A program made the translations under genes and the position numbers. From assembly GCA_964443005.1 (NCBI GenBank), contig CAYUBI010000022.1, positions 1 through 25,524 of the forward strand: a DNA stretch of 25,524 nt. The letters are read 5' to 3'. Positions 6,037 to 14,338 of the stretch are shown here, piece after piece. Each line of letters begins with the position of its first letter. The first letter of the stretch is position 1. The notes beneath the pieces were generated by a model. That model saw nothing but the letters and a program-made list of their open reading frames with translations, ran no database searches and was not told the origin of the DNA. Source of the stretch: CAYUBI01 sp964443005 (GTDB lineage Bacteria > Margulisbacteria > Riflemargulisbacteria > GWF2-35-9 > CAYUBI01).

Positions 6037-7566
6037 TCATCTAATGATGTTCATCGCAGCCCTGATACCGTCAGCTCCGCTGGAAATGATGCCGCCGCTG
6101 AACCCACTGCCCTCGCCAACGACGTAGAGATTATCGATCCCAGTACAACGCATATCCGGCTCTCGAACCACTTGAATCGGCGACGACGTTTTGCTTTCCA
6201 ACCCCATAATCAGCCCTTTATCAAATCCATTCATTTTACACGAAAACTCTTGAAGGCCAACCTTTAATGATTGACTAACCACCGCCGGGAAAAGTGTCCA
6301 CAATGGATGAGGAAGCAGGCCAAATGGATAACTGGTTTTCCCCAAACGGGAAGGAACAATTTCATTGATAAACTCGGAAACACTGCAAGCAGGAATCTGA
6401 TACCCAGAAGTCACATTATAAAAAGTTTGCTCCAACTGGTCTAACCAGTCCAACGCCTCGCCAGGTGTGACGGTCTTTTCCAACAACTGCTCCCACGTCA
6501 CAGCTACGACACAGGCGGCGTTGGCCCAATGACTATTGCGTTGATACTGGCTCATTCCATTAACGACACTCCTCTGGGCAAAGGCCGCAGAAGGAACAAT
6601 CACGCCACCCGGACACATGCAAAAGGTATAAATAGGCAAACAACCTGGTTCATGACTAGTGAGTCGGTATTCTGCCGCATGGAGCCCTGGCAATTCATCA
6701 ACGCCCCACTGTGCCCGATTAATAAGGCCCTGCAGATGTTCCACTCGGGCACCCAAAGCAAATGGCTTAGTGCGAAACATAACACCACTAGCCATCAACA
6801 TGCGCGACGTATCAACTGCCGAATGTCCCGTAGCAATCACCACAATATCCGGGGTCTGTTCCCCTGTAGTCGTTTGAATACCGACCACGCGATTATCCGT
6901 GATCTTCACGTCCGTCAGTAGGGTCTCGAATTGAATTTCCCCGCCTAATTCTTGAAAACGAATCCGCAATTTTTTAATCATGGTTTTTAGATTATCGCTT
7001 CCCAAATGCGGATAGGACAAATACGCAATTTCTTCGGGAGCGCCGGCATTGATATATTCCGTCAGGATAAATTGCTTTTCCTGAGAGATGGTTTTTGTTC
7101 TCGCGGTAAGTTTGCCATCCGAAAAAGTTCCTGCCCCACCCTCTCCAAAAGCGTAGTTTCCCGTGGGGTCAAACAGACCCGCGGTTTCAAATTCGTGGAT
7201 GGCTTCCTCGCGTTTGGCAACGTCTTTTCCTCGCTCAATCAATGTGGTATCAAACCCAGCTTTTTGGAGAACATATGCAGCAAAAAAACCTGCGGGCCCA
7301 CTGCCGACAACCAAAACCTTTTTTTCCCTATGATGATAAGGTATCTGTAAAGTGGGAACTATTTCAGGCGGGTTTCCACGGATTACCGGTGAGGAAACCC
7401 CTACGCGTACGACCCAGTGAATGTCGTTTTTTTTCCGCGCGTCGAGGCTTTTATTCTCAATCTGAAACCTGAAAATTTTACTATTCAGCTGCTTGGCAAT
7501 TCTTTCCTGCAAATGCGCTGGTGTATAATTAGTCGGTAGTTTCAGTGTAACTAGTTGAAATCCCAT
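6037..7566 (-). CDS. COG2509-type FAD-dependent dehydrogenase
   Basis: This protein is about 509 aa. It has a short N-terminal domain (GFQLVTLKLPTNY...), then the Rossmann FAD motif VLVVGSGPAGFFAAYVLQ with IERG at the end of the second strand. The middle motif is YAFGEGGAGTFSDGKLTART, and the C-terminal FAD motif is NLYVVGEGSGFSGGIISSGA. These are hallmarks of the uncharacterised COG2509 FAD dehydrogenases; the substrate is unknown. The frame is open back to 7617, but ATG 7566 is the better start: homology begins there and TACACT (7573-7578) ends six bases upstream, suggesting leaderless initiation. It converges on nikR with five bases between the stop codons. Confidence 0.85.
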   Translation of the reverse strand: MGFQLVTLKLPTNYTPAHLQERIAKQLNSKIFRFQIENKSLDARKKNDIHWVVRVGVSSPVIRGNPPEIVPTLQIPYHHREKKVLVVGSGPAGFFAAYVLQKAGFDTTLIERGKDVAKREEAIHEFETAGLFDPTGNYAFGEGGAGTFSDGKLTARTKTISQEKQFILTEYINAGAPEEIAYLSYPHLGSDNLKTMIKKLRIRFQELGGEIQFETLLTDVKITDNRVVGIQTTTGEQTPDIVVIATGHSAVDTSRMLMASGVMFRTKPFALGARVEHLQGLINRAQWGVDELPGLHAAEYRLTSHEPGCLPIYTFCMCPGGVIVPSAAFAQRSVVNGMSQYQRNSHWANAACVVAVTWEQLLEKTVTPGEALDWLDQLEQTFYNVTSGYQIPACSVSEFINEIVPSRLGKTSYPFGLLPHPLWTLFPAVVSQSLKVGLQEFSCKMNGFDKGLIMGLESKTSSPIQVVREPDMRCTGIDNLYVVGEGSGFSGGIISSGADGIRAAMNIIR

Positions 7567-7693
7567 GAAAAGAGTGTATCGCGGAAATGGGTTAAGGGGA
7601 AGCCATTGACAGTCCATTTGTTGATATGAATAAACTTCCGTAGCAAGTGAATCACGTTTCGTGCCCCATTCGGATAGTTAAAGCGCCTAGGAC

Positions 7694-8296
7694 CTAAGGC
7701 ATTGTCAAACTTACAAATTGCACCCAACCAGGGGATTGAGTCATTGCAAAAAACTTCATGGATCCACCGTAAGTTCCTAAAGTATAAGGAGCTCCTGTAG
7801 GCAAGGTCACCGTAATGGTATTATTGGATTCTCTTTTAATAACAAAACTTCCAGAAGAATAACCCGTTACCGTTACAGGTCGGCTATAAACACCATTTAT
7901 CGTAATATCAATGATCGCCCAATTATTGCTATTATTATTATACACACTTACCAAAAAGGACCGTTCCGCAACCAGGGTTCCATTTGAATTGAAATCCTGA
8001 ATGGCCGCAACCCCTGCCTGGCCCCATCCCCAAGAATACGACAAATAAAAGGTTGCGGTAAAAGGCCCCTCAACGGATCCAATTCCGGCAACGGTTCCAT
8101 TGGCCGCATTAGCGCCGCCACTGCTGGTTATAAGTGCGTTACTCATGGAGAGAACCGGGCCTGACGTGAGGGTCACTGGATCCCAAAATGGCAGGCCAGT
8201 GCTCGGCGGGTTCGCTGATGTGGTGATTGCCATTGGCCCCATCGCAACAGAAATGATTGGAAACAAGAAAAGGATAAAACATAGGTATCGTTTCAT
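7694..8296 (-). CDS. Small secreted protein of unknown function
   Basis: This 200-aa protein has a clear signal peptide, MKRYLCFILFLFPIISVAMG, and a mature part rich in Ser, Thr, Asn and Gly with alternating hydrophobic residues, so probably beta-sheet. Segments include FTATFYLSYSWGWGQAGVAA and ITVTLPTGAPYTLGTYGG. I recognise no family. It starts four bases after the stop of the surface protein upstream (TGATACGATG), so the two are probably co-translated. A shared role at the cell surface is likely, but this rests on context only. The 7618-7693 gap downstream shows no terminator I would trust. Confidence 0.6.
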   Translation of the reverse strand: MKRYLCFILFLFPIISVAMGPMAITTSANPPSTGLPFWDPVTLTSGPVLSMSNALITSSGGANAANGTVAGIGSVEGPFTATFYLSYSWGWGQAGVAAIQDFNSNGTLVAERSFLVSVYNNNSNNWAIIDITINGVYSRPVTVTGYSSGSFVIKRESNNTITVTLPTGAPYTLGTYGGSMKFFAMTQSPGWVQFVSLTMP

Positions 8297-8300
8297 CGTA

Positions 8301-9695
8301 TCAATACGCAGTCCATGTTCCTAGGTTTTGGTACATCACCCAATGCGTTGTATCCACACCCACAAAACATGCCGAATCACCCAGTGCACCGGCGGATTTA
8401 ACATTTCCACCACTGGCAGTTAAAGCACCTTTGACATCAATATATTGCCCGCTGCCCGACGTAGAAACAGTCAAAATTCCCGTCCTCCCCGTATAATTTC
8501 TCACACAATACTGTAATCCGGCCATCGCGGCAGGCAAAGTATAGCCAACTGCACTCCCTGCCGTCGCCGTGTTATTAAAATAGTAACCGCTTTTGTAGGT
8601 ACCCCCAAGAGTTACGTCCGTTGCGGTGGAAATAGTAATCGGTATGTTGCCATCTATAATTCCGTTAGCAACCACGGCATTCGCGCTTACCGTTCCGTTA
8701 ACTTCCAACTTTGTCCCTGGACTCGTTGTCCCGATGCCGACGTTTCCATTTCCTTTTGGCAGAAGATTTATATTTACATTAGTGTCAGACCCAAGAGCAC
8801 TAATAGACGTTCCATTTGAACCTGATATTCCCCCTGCGAAACTAAGGTAGTCCACAATATTTGCAACATAAGGAACCGCGATTATTGGATTATAGCCGTT
8901 AGAATTAACTCTAAAATATGATGTTGGGTTTACATCAAAATAACCTGAAAACATATAGAGCCCACTATTATTATAGCCGGTCATATACACTCCCGTACCG
9001 CCATTCGTTGAAAAATTAAGGTTTTGATACACACTTCCATTGGTACTATTAAGAAGTAGATTAGCATTAGATAACCCTTGAATTTCAACCGTACTGGCAT
9101 AAAATACTGAATTCCCATTTGATGGAATGGTTAGTCGATTAACGCCAGCCGTAGAAAAATTTATCACGTCTGCTCCGGAAGACCACATGCCTGTATTCAA
9201 ATCCCCACTGAAAGTGTGCGAAGGGAATAGTGCCGTGCCGAGAGAAAATGCTGCGACGCCGTTAACGTCTAATTTCGAGAGAGGCGTAGCCGTCCCGATC
9301 CCGACGTTACCATTCGTGATAATCACATTTCCGTTTGGACTTATAACTACTCCACCCGTAGCATTGATGGTGAGCGTGCCACTTGCCCCAACGTTGAAAT
9401 CGACATAATTTGTTGTGTCATAAGCCAAGCGAAGCGGGGACTTCGTTTGTGTTCGAATTTCCACTTTAACGCCGTTAGAATAAACCGGCAGACTATTGAC
9501 TTCATCCTGAAATAAAAACGTACCATTTGTACTAATCATTTGCTGAAACATCTGGCTATCAGGAAACGTATAAATAGGGCCGGCCAATGCCGACGAGTCG
9601 ATGCGGCAACCCACGCAGATATTCGAGCCCCATGGGAATACAAATGTCGTGAGAAGGAAAAGCAGAAAAATCAAGAAAGATTTGAGAATTTTCAT
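8301..9695 (-). CDS. Secreted NGNVGIG-repeat (tail-fibre-like) surface protein
   Basis: This protein is about 464 aa. The start ATG at 9695 gives a signal peptide (MKILKSFLIFLLFLLTTFVF). The frame extends to 9761, but the extra 22 residues would bury that signal. The mature part holds two fibre-type repeat units, GNVGIGTATPLSKLDVNG and GNVGIGTTSPGTKLEVNG, with FSGDLNTGMWSSGAD between them, as in phage tail fibres and large bacterial surface proteins. The last 120 residues are not an S74 chaperone. They form a beta-rich, low-complexity domain ending DSACFVGVDTTHWVMYQNLG, seen as the end of many secreted proteins. TATACT (9707-9712) lies 11 bases before ATG. It is paralogous to the pseudogene at 256-1014 and to the fragment at the right edge. 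Confidence 0.7.
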   Translation of the reverse strand: MKILKSFLIFLLFLLTTFVFPWGSNICVGCRIDSSALAGPIYTFPDSQMFQQMISTNGTFLFQDEVNSLPVYSNGVKVEIRTQTKSPLRLAYDTTNYVDFNVGASGTLTINATGGVVISPNGNVIITNGNVGIGTATPLSKLDVNGVAAFSLGTALFPSHTFSGDLNTGMWSSGADVINFSTAGVNRLTIPSNGNSVFYASTVEIQGLSNANLLLNSTNGSVYQNLNFSTNGGTGVYMTGYNNSGLYMFSGYFDVNPTSYFRVNSNGYNPIIAVPYVANIVDYLSFAGGISGSNGTSISALGSDTNVNINLLPKGNGNVGIGTTSPGTKLEVNGTVSANAVVANGIIDGNIPITISTATDVTLGGTYKSGYYFNNTATAGSAVGYTLPAAMAGLQYCVRNYTGRTGILTVSTSGSGQYIDVKGALTASGGNVKSAGALGDSACFVGVDTTHWVMYQNLGTWTAY

Positions 9696-9811
9696 CTTAG
9701 TTTGATAGTATAACGCAGCTACAAAAATGTAAATGACTTGAGTTGCCCCGGGTTCACCCAAACGACCATTGACAGGTTATTCTGAAACATCGCGGCGGCA
9801 CCCAAAGGGAG

Positions 9812-9839
9812 TTGATTCCCCCAAAAAACTGTGTATAAT
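9812..9839 (+). promoter_or_regulatory. Promoter of the AAA/DUF4143 gene
   Basis: TTGATT (9812-9817), a 16-base spacer and consensus TATAAT (9834-9839). The ATG at 9846 sits where transcription should begin, so a leaderless mRNA is predicted. Confidence 0.6.
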
Positions 9840-9845
9840 GGGATT

Positions 9846-10985
9846 ATGTATCCCAGAATATTAAATTCTCCATTAACGTTCAATCAGAGTTTCTTTCTTT
9901 TTGGCCCACGGGGAACCGGAAAAACCACATGGTTAAAAACCCAATGTTCAGACATTGTATATTTTGATTTACTGGATAGCGCCCTGCATCAGAAACTTTT
10001 GGCTGAACCCTCCCGGTTAGACAACCTTATTCCACTAAACAATCAAAAATGGATTGTTATCGATGAAATTCAAAAAAATCCAGATTTATTAAACGAAGTT
10101 CATCGTTTGATTGAAGCAAAAAAATATCGATTTATTCTCACAGGTTCGAGTGCACGCAGCCTTAGAAAAAAAGGAGTAAACCTGCTGGGAGGCCGGGCTT
10201 TAAATTTCAACATGCACCCGTTAACCGCGCATGAACTAGCCGAAAGTTTTGATTTGGACAAATCGTTAAAATTTGGCAATTTGCCGATGGTTTATAATGT
10301 AAAATCACCTGAACAGTACCTGGCCAGTTATATTGGAAACTACTTAATTCAAGAAGTTCAAATAGAAGGATTGACGCGAAACCTAGGCTCTTTTTCAAAA
10401 TTTTTGGAGGTTGCCAGTTTTTCTCAATCGGCGGTGTTAAATACGTCCGAAATAGCAAGAGAAATTGGATTAGACCGAAAAACAATTGAAAATTATTTTA
10501 CCATTATCGAGGACTTATTGATCGCAGACAGAATTCCCGTTTTTACTAAAAAAGCTAAAAGACGAATGATCGTTCATCCCAAGTTTTTCTTTTTTGACAC
10601 GGGGGTATTCAAAGCACTCCGTCCAATGGCCCCGTTAGATCGGCCGGAGGAAGCAGAAGGGGCAGCATTGGAAACATTATTCTATCAAGAACTAAAAGCA
10701 TTAAACGATTATTTCAATCTGGGGTATAAAATTTTTTATTGGAGAACTACCCATGGCGAAGAAATCGATTTTGTTATTTATGGCCCCAGAGGCCTGAAAG
10801 CCTTTGAAATCAAAAGATCACGAAGATTTTCTTCCAAAGATTTATCTAATTTAAAAATTTTTCTAAAGGATTATGAGATAGCCGAAACATATTTCTTATA
10901 TGGCGGTGACAGTGAAGAGCATTATAATGGCATCCGTGTCATCCCCTATTCAAAAGCAATTCGCAATCTAAAAGAATTCCTATAA
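9846..10985 (+). CDS. AAA ATPase with DUF4143 domain
   Basis: This protein is about 379 aa. Its N-terminal AAA_14 ATPase has Walker A FGPRGTGKTTWL and Walker B KWIVIDEIQKNP, followed by the sensor ILTGSSARSLRKKG. The C-terminal DUF4143 domain ends in EEIDFVIYGPRGLKAFEIKR, which has the spacing of a PD-(D/E)XK nuclease core (D...E-x-K). The N-terminal part of DUF4143 includes a winged-helix-like segment, IAREIGLDRKTIENYF. These proteins are very common in anaerobes and candidate phyla; their role is unproven. The frame opens at GTG 9831, but that codon overlaps the -10 box, so ATG 9846 is preferred. It is a single gene between two intergenic gaps. Confidence 0.85.
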   Translation: MYPRILNSPLTFNQSFFLFGPRGTGKTTWLKTQCSDIVYFDLLDSALHQKLLAEPSRLDNLIPLNNQKWIVIDEIQKNPDLLNEVHRLIEAKKYRFILTGSSARSLRKKGVNLLGGRALNFNMHPLTAHELAESFDLDKSLKFGNLPMVYNVKSPEQYLASYIGNYLIQEVQIEGLTRNLGSFSKFLEVASFSQSAVLNTSEIAREIGLDRKTIENYFTIIEDLLIADRIPVFTKKAKRRMIVHPKFFFFDTGVFKALRPMAPLDRPEEAEGAALETLFYQELKALNDYFNLGYKIFYWRTTHGEEIDFVIYGPRGLKAFEIKRSRRFSSKDLSNLKIFLKDYEIAETYFLYGGDSEEHYNGIRVIPYSKAIRNLKEFL

Positions 10986-11035
10986 CACCCAACCAACCAT
11001 TGACAGTCCGCGGGTGATTGTGGGAATGTTACCCC

Positions 11036-12307
11036 ATGATTTCCGAAAAACATATCCTCTATGACGTAGCGGTAGTTGGGGCTGGCCCTGCGGGTCTGAT
11101 TGCAGCCGGTCATGCAGCAAAAATGGGCGCAAAGATCATCCTCCTAGAAAAAAACGACCGACCCGGAAAAAAATTATTACTCACTGGTAAAGAACGCTGC
11201 AATATCACTCAATTTCAAGAAAATTCATTAAAATTTGTTGAGGTGTTTGGGAAACAAGGTAAATTCTTTTTGTCGGCCCTCACCCGCTTTAGCGTTACCG
11301 ATACAATTGAATTTTTTAATCAGTATGGAGTCCCCACCAAGATCGAGCGCGGCCAGCGTGTATTCCCCGAAAGTGACAAAGCGTTAGATGTCCTCAACGC
11401 GCTACTGCGATTCATTAAGAAAGCAAATGTTGAGCTACGAACCTGTACCTCGATCCAATCGCTCCACGCTACCACGGACGGAGCATTCGAAATTCGCCTG
11501 ACCACGGAAACGATTCATGCCAAAACACTCATCCTCTGTACAGGCGGACTATCGTACCCTTCTACCGGCTGTTCCGGAGATGGCTACACCTGGGCCAAGC
11601 ATTGGAACCACACAGTGACAACGCTTTCACCGGCCTTAGTCGGTGTCGTGCTTAACGAACCATGGCTTAAGGACGTGCAAGCATTGGAGCTCAAACATGT
11701 CCGCATTTCACTGGTCAGTCAGGGAAAGAAAAAAGACGAACGCTTTGGCGACGCCTTATTTACGCACGAAGGCATTAGTGGCCCTATTATTATTGACATG
11801 AGCAAAGCCATTGGCGAAGCCTTAGCCTACGGATCTGCGACCCTTGAACTCGACCTCAAACCTGCGCTGAATCATGATGCCTTGGATAAGCGCTTATTAC
11901 GAGAGTTGCAAACCTACAAAACCATGGCAGGGGTTTTCACCACATTACTTCCCAGACGACTGATACCGGTAATAGCCAACCTTACCCAGATTGATCCCGC
12001 AACTTCCTGCGGAGAGCTAAGCCGCGACGCGCGAAAACGCCTACTAAATCTCCTCAAATCATTTCCATTACCCGTTGAACGTGTAGGAGGGTTCGAAAAA
12101 GCCATCATCACGTCAGGTGGCGTATCCCTAAAAGAAATCAATCCGCAAACCATGGAATCCAGACTAATCAACGGGCTCTATTTTGCTGGAGAAATTCTTG
12201 ATTTGGATGGCCCAACAGGCGGATACAATTTGCAAGTTTGCTGGAGTACAGGTGCTTTAGCTGGTACTTGCGCAGTTTCCTCGAAACTGAAGCCAAAAAA
12301 GGAGTAA
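11036..12307 (+). CDS. BaiN/HI0933-type NAD(P)/FAD oxidoreductase
   Basis: This 423-aa flavoprotein has the N-terminal FAD motif VAVVGAGPAGLIAAGHAAKM, then the family block NDRPGKKLLLTGKERCNITQ. The middle part holds CTGGLSYPSTGCSGDGY and THEGISGP. The C-terminal FAD motif is YFAGEILDLDGPTGGYNLQV. It belongs to the HI0933/YhiN/BaiN family, which includes a bile-acid-intermediate reductase; the substrate here is unknown. ATG 11036 is chosen over the in-frame TTG at 11018. TTGACA at 11000-11005 is a good -35, but the -10 is weak. The CDGSH gene starts five bases after its stop, so they are co-transcribed. Confidence 0.88.
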   Translation: MISEKHILYDVAVVGAGPAGLIAAGHAAKMGAKIILLEKNDRPGKKLLLTGKERCNITQFQENSLKFVEVFGKQGKFFLSALTRFSVTDTIEFFNQYGVPTKIERGQRVFPESDKALDVLNALLRFIKKANVELRTCTSIQSLHATTDGAFEIRLTTETIHAKTLILCTGGLSYPSTGCSGDGYTWAKHWNHTVTTLSPALVGVVLNEPWLKDVQALELKHVRISLVSQGKKKDERFGDALFTHEGISGPIIIDMSKAIGEALAYGSATLELDLKPALNHDALDKRLLRELQTYKTMAGVFTTLLPRRLIPVIANLTQIDPATSCGELSRDARKRLLNLLKSFPLPVERVGGFEKAIITSGGVSLKEINPQTMESRLINGLYFAGEILDLDGPTGGYNLQVCWSTGALAGTCAVSSKLKPKKE

Positions 12308-12312
12308 CTTTT

Positions 12313-12622
12313 ATGCTTAAAAAAGAAGAAAACATTAAGATAAAGATACTCAAAGATGGGCCTTACTTGGTTTTTAGTTGCGTTAGACAAGTCTGGACAC
12401 GAAATTGAACCCGAATTCGAACCCTCAATCGACATTCTTCAAGACCCTGAACAAGGTATTAGTAGTGGAATTTTCAATAAAGGTAATATCCCTATTGAAT
12501 CAGCAGATGGAACAATGTATGAGACACAAAACCGAGTCACACTCTGTCGCTGCGGCCAATCTCGTAACAAACCGTTTTGTGATGCGATGCATGTCGAAGT
12601 CCAATTTTCAGATAAAAGTTAA
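12313..12622 (+). pseudogene. CDGSH iron-sulfur protein, frameshifted
   Basis: ATG 12313 has a good site, AAGGAG, just upstream, at the end of the flavoprotein gene. The protein begins MLKKEENIKIKILKDGPYLV, the normal N-terminus of small CDGSH proteins. The frame then ends at a TGA near 12408. The next frame carries the rest: ALDKSGHEIEPEF and RVTLCRCGQSRNKPFCDAMH, with the C-x-C-x8-C-x3-H ligand set of a [2Fe-2S] CDGSH domain. Dropping one T from T5 at 12371-12375 joins them into about 102 aa. The start at 12356 in the second frame would lose the conserved beginning and has no ribosome site. A sequencing error, a young pseudogene or slippage on T5 could each explain it. Confidence 0.7.
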
Positions 12623-12660
12623 ACCAAAAAATATCGACAAGAGCCAATCCCGAAATTTGC

Positions 12661-12690
12661 GTGTTACTTTTTTAAAAATCGTGCTACAAT
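12661..12690 (+). promoter_or_regulatory. nikMN promoter with candidate NikR operator
   Basis: GTGTTAC (12661-12667), 13 bases, GTGCTAC (12681-12687) form a direct repeat with a 20-bp pitch. TACAAT (12685-12690) is an extended -10 (TG-C-TACAAT). Its -35 position, TGTTAC with a 17-bp spacer, lies inside the first half-site, so bound repressor would cover the promoter. From memory, Geobacter uraniireducens NikR uses GTGTTAC direct repeats spaced 13/14 bp at its nikMN promoter. Confidence 0.6.
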
Positions 12691-12722
12691 TTTATTAATT
12701 AGAAATAAACAGGAGGTTCATC

Positions 12723-13436
12723 ATGCACATTCCGGACGGGTTTCTTGATAACAAAACAGCAGCAGGACTAGGAGCCGCAGCAGCTACCGTAGTGGGATTT
12801 GCCCTAAGCAAAGTCCATGCGTTAGTAACTGAATTAGGTTTTGCTCCAGCCTTAGCGGGAGCGGGTAACGGGGTTAAATCATTAGCCGGTAAAGCCCAGC
12901 GATTTGTTGGAGACGCTGGCAAGTCTTACCTATCAAAAATGGCCATGGTTACGTCATTAGTTTTCGCTACGCAAATGTTCAATTTCCCAGTTGCCCATGG
13001 TACTTCAGGCCATCTATTAGGTGGCCTTTTTGCAGCCCTTTTTCTGGGTCCTTGGGGAGGAGCTTTATCGATAAGCATTGTTCTTTTGCTGCAGGCAACC
13101 ATTTACGCGGATGGCGGGCTAATCGTTTTGGGTGCCAACATCATGAATATGGCATTTTTTGGATGCATTATTGCCTATTACGGCTATATTTTTCTCAAAA
13201 AAATCGGACTTCCGAAAAAAGTCAGCATGGCTATTGCTGCGTGGGCTTCTGTGGTCGTGGCTTCAGCAGCGTGCGCAGTAGAGCTTGGAATTTCAGGCAC
13301 ATATTCACTAATGGATGCATTAAAATCAATGGTTGCAGTTCATGGTGTAATTGGAATTGGCGAAATGGTGATCACCTTTATGTTGGTTTCTATTATAACG
13401 AACATAATGGGATGGGAGGCGTATAACCATGAATAA
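12723..13436 (+). CDS. nikM: NikM/CbiM nickel (cobalt) ECF-transporter substrate component
   Basis: This 237-aa membrane protein captures the metal in an energy-coupling-factor importer. It begins MHIPDGFLDNKTA; the N-terminal Met-His in MHIPDG is the known metal-binding start, with His2 as ligand. Further conserved blocks are FATQMFNFPVAHGTSGHLLG (around residue 78) and YADGGLIVLGANIMNMAFFG. Six to seven hydrophobic segments are seen. Nickel is preferred over cobalt because of the NikR-like operator and the nearby lar-nikR operon; the sequence itself does not separate NikM from CbiM. A strong AGGAGG lies at 12711-12716. It overlaps the next gene by eight bases. The ATPase and T components are not in the window. 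Confidence 0.88.
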   Translation: MHIPDGFLDNKTAAGLGAAAATVVGFALSKVHALVTELGFAPALAGAGNGVKSLAGKAQRFVGDAGKSYLSKMAMVTSLVFATQMFNFPVAHGTSGHLLGGLFAALFLGPWGGALSISIVLLLQATIYADGGLIVLGANIMNMAFFGCIIAYYGYIFLKKIGLPKKVSMAIAAWASVVVASAACAVELGISGTYSLMDALKSMVAVHGVIGIGEMVITFMLVSIITNIMGWEAYNHE

Positions 13437-13707
13437 AAAAATCACATTCGTTTTATTGACATCGCTAATTGTTATCGCGGCTTCATTTTTTGCTTCGTCT
13501 TTTCCCGATGGATTGGAGTACATTGCAGAAAAACTCGGGTTTCTCAATAAAGCAGTATCGGGTTCAGCTTTGCTAAAAGATTACTCGGTATCATTTCTTG
13601 GAAATGGAGCAACATCAACTGCTGTTTCCGGTCTCATCGGTATCGCAATTATTCTCAGTCTATTTGCCTTATTCGCAAAATCGTTAACATTTTTAGAAAA
13701 GGGGTAA
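13429..13707 (+). CDS. nikN: NikN-type small membrane component (PDGLE protein)
   Basis: This 92-aa protein has two membrane segments, residues 5-22 (ITFVLLTSLIVIAASFFASS) and about 67-84 (GLIGIAIILSLFALFAKSL). The periplasmic loop carries FPDGLEYIAEKLGF, the PDGLE signature of the CbiN/NikN-like partner of CbiM/NikM. In this transporter group the small protein is needed for metal uptake by the M component. It overlaps nikM by eight bases and precedes the barrel gene by five. Confidence 0.85.
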   Translation: MNKKITFVLLTSLIVIAASFFASSFPDGLEYIAEKLGFLNKAVSGSALLKDYSVSFLGNGATSTAVSGLIGIAIILSLFALFAKSLTFLEKG

Positions 13708-13712
13708 CCAAC

Positions 13713-14336
13713 ATGAGCAAAAAAAATATAATTTTAGCGGCAGTTTTATTATTTGGAACAACATCAAGCTTTGCAGCACGGCCTCTTGGAACCGATGATT
13801 ATGCCACTCTTGCTAGAGGAAAAAGCGGATTTGAGTTAGGCTATGATAATAACAAAACGCTTGCATTTGCCGTTAAACATGCACCAATTGAAAGCCTTGA
13901 GCTTTCCGCAGAATATTCCCTCCCCAGTGGAACAGGCCTAATGCTCGACCAAGTGGTCATCAATGCCAAATATACGATTCCAGGGAAAAGCGTTGTGCTT
14001 GAATTGGATCAAGCCATAAAAGTCAAATATGACGCTGTCGCTAAAACACTTGGGTTAACAGGAATAGTGTCGTATCGCAGTAATCAGTATAACATCCACA
14101 CCAATATCAGCTATATTCCGAATACCCCAGTTACATTTTTGATTGCCGGAGAATGGGAAACGCTCGAACCCTTTGAACCGGTTGTGGAAGTGACTTTTTC
14201 GGGATCGAATATCAATGGGTTGGTGGGACTTCGCTACGAAGTAAAAGAAGGCAATATCCTCGACGTAGCTACTATTTTTCCTATCTCTGGTTCAGGCGCT
14301 AGCTCAAGCTTCATTGGGTTTTCCGCAGAGTTTTAA
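13713..14336 (+). CDS. Outer-membrane beta-barrel protein of the nikMN operon
   Basis: This 207-aa protein has a signal peptide, MSKKNIILAAVLLFGTTSSF-A. The mature part begins ARPLGTDDYATLARGKSGFE, resembling the RPxxTDDAGTxxxGxFELE start of PF13557-like outer-membrane barrel proteins. It continues with amphipathic beta strands (ESLELSAEYSLPSGTG, VVINAKYTIPG, YNIHTNISYIP) and ends in Phe (FIGFSAEF), as expected for insertion by the BAM machinery. It is short, enough for about ten strands. Position as the third gene of a nickel importer operon suggests an outer-membrane route for the metal or its chelate; this is inference. Its stop lies two bases from that of the convergent ccdA-like gene. 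Confidence 0.65.
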   Translation: MSKKNIILAAVLLFGTTSSFAARPLGTDDYATLARGKSGFELGYDNNKTLAFAVKHAPIESLELSAEYSLPSGTGLMLDQVVINAKYTIPGKSVVLELDQAIKVKYDAVAKTLGLTGIVSYRSNQYNIHTNISYIPNTPVTFLIAGEWETLEPFEPVVEVTFSGSNINGLVGLRYEVKEGNILDVATIFPISGSGASSSFIGFSAEF

Positions 14337-14338
14337 AT

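Noticed and set aside
7660..7700. Hairpins (CACG-TTT-CGTG and GCCTAGG...CCTAAGGC) as a terminator
   Set aside because: Short or bulged stems without a T-run on either strand.
9696..9761. N-terminal extension of the surface protein
   Set aside because: It would place 22 residues before a clear signal peptide and run through the -10 box; ATG 9695 is better.
12356..12622. CDGSH protein as an intact 88-aa gene starting at 12356
   Set aside because: There is no ribosome site, and the conserved KDGPYLV start lies just upstream in another frame.
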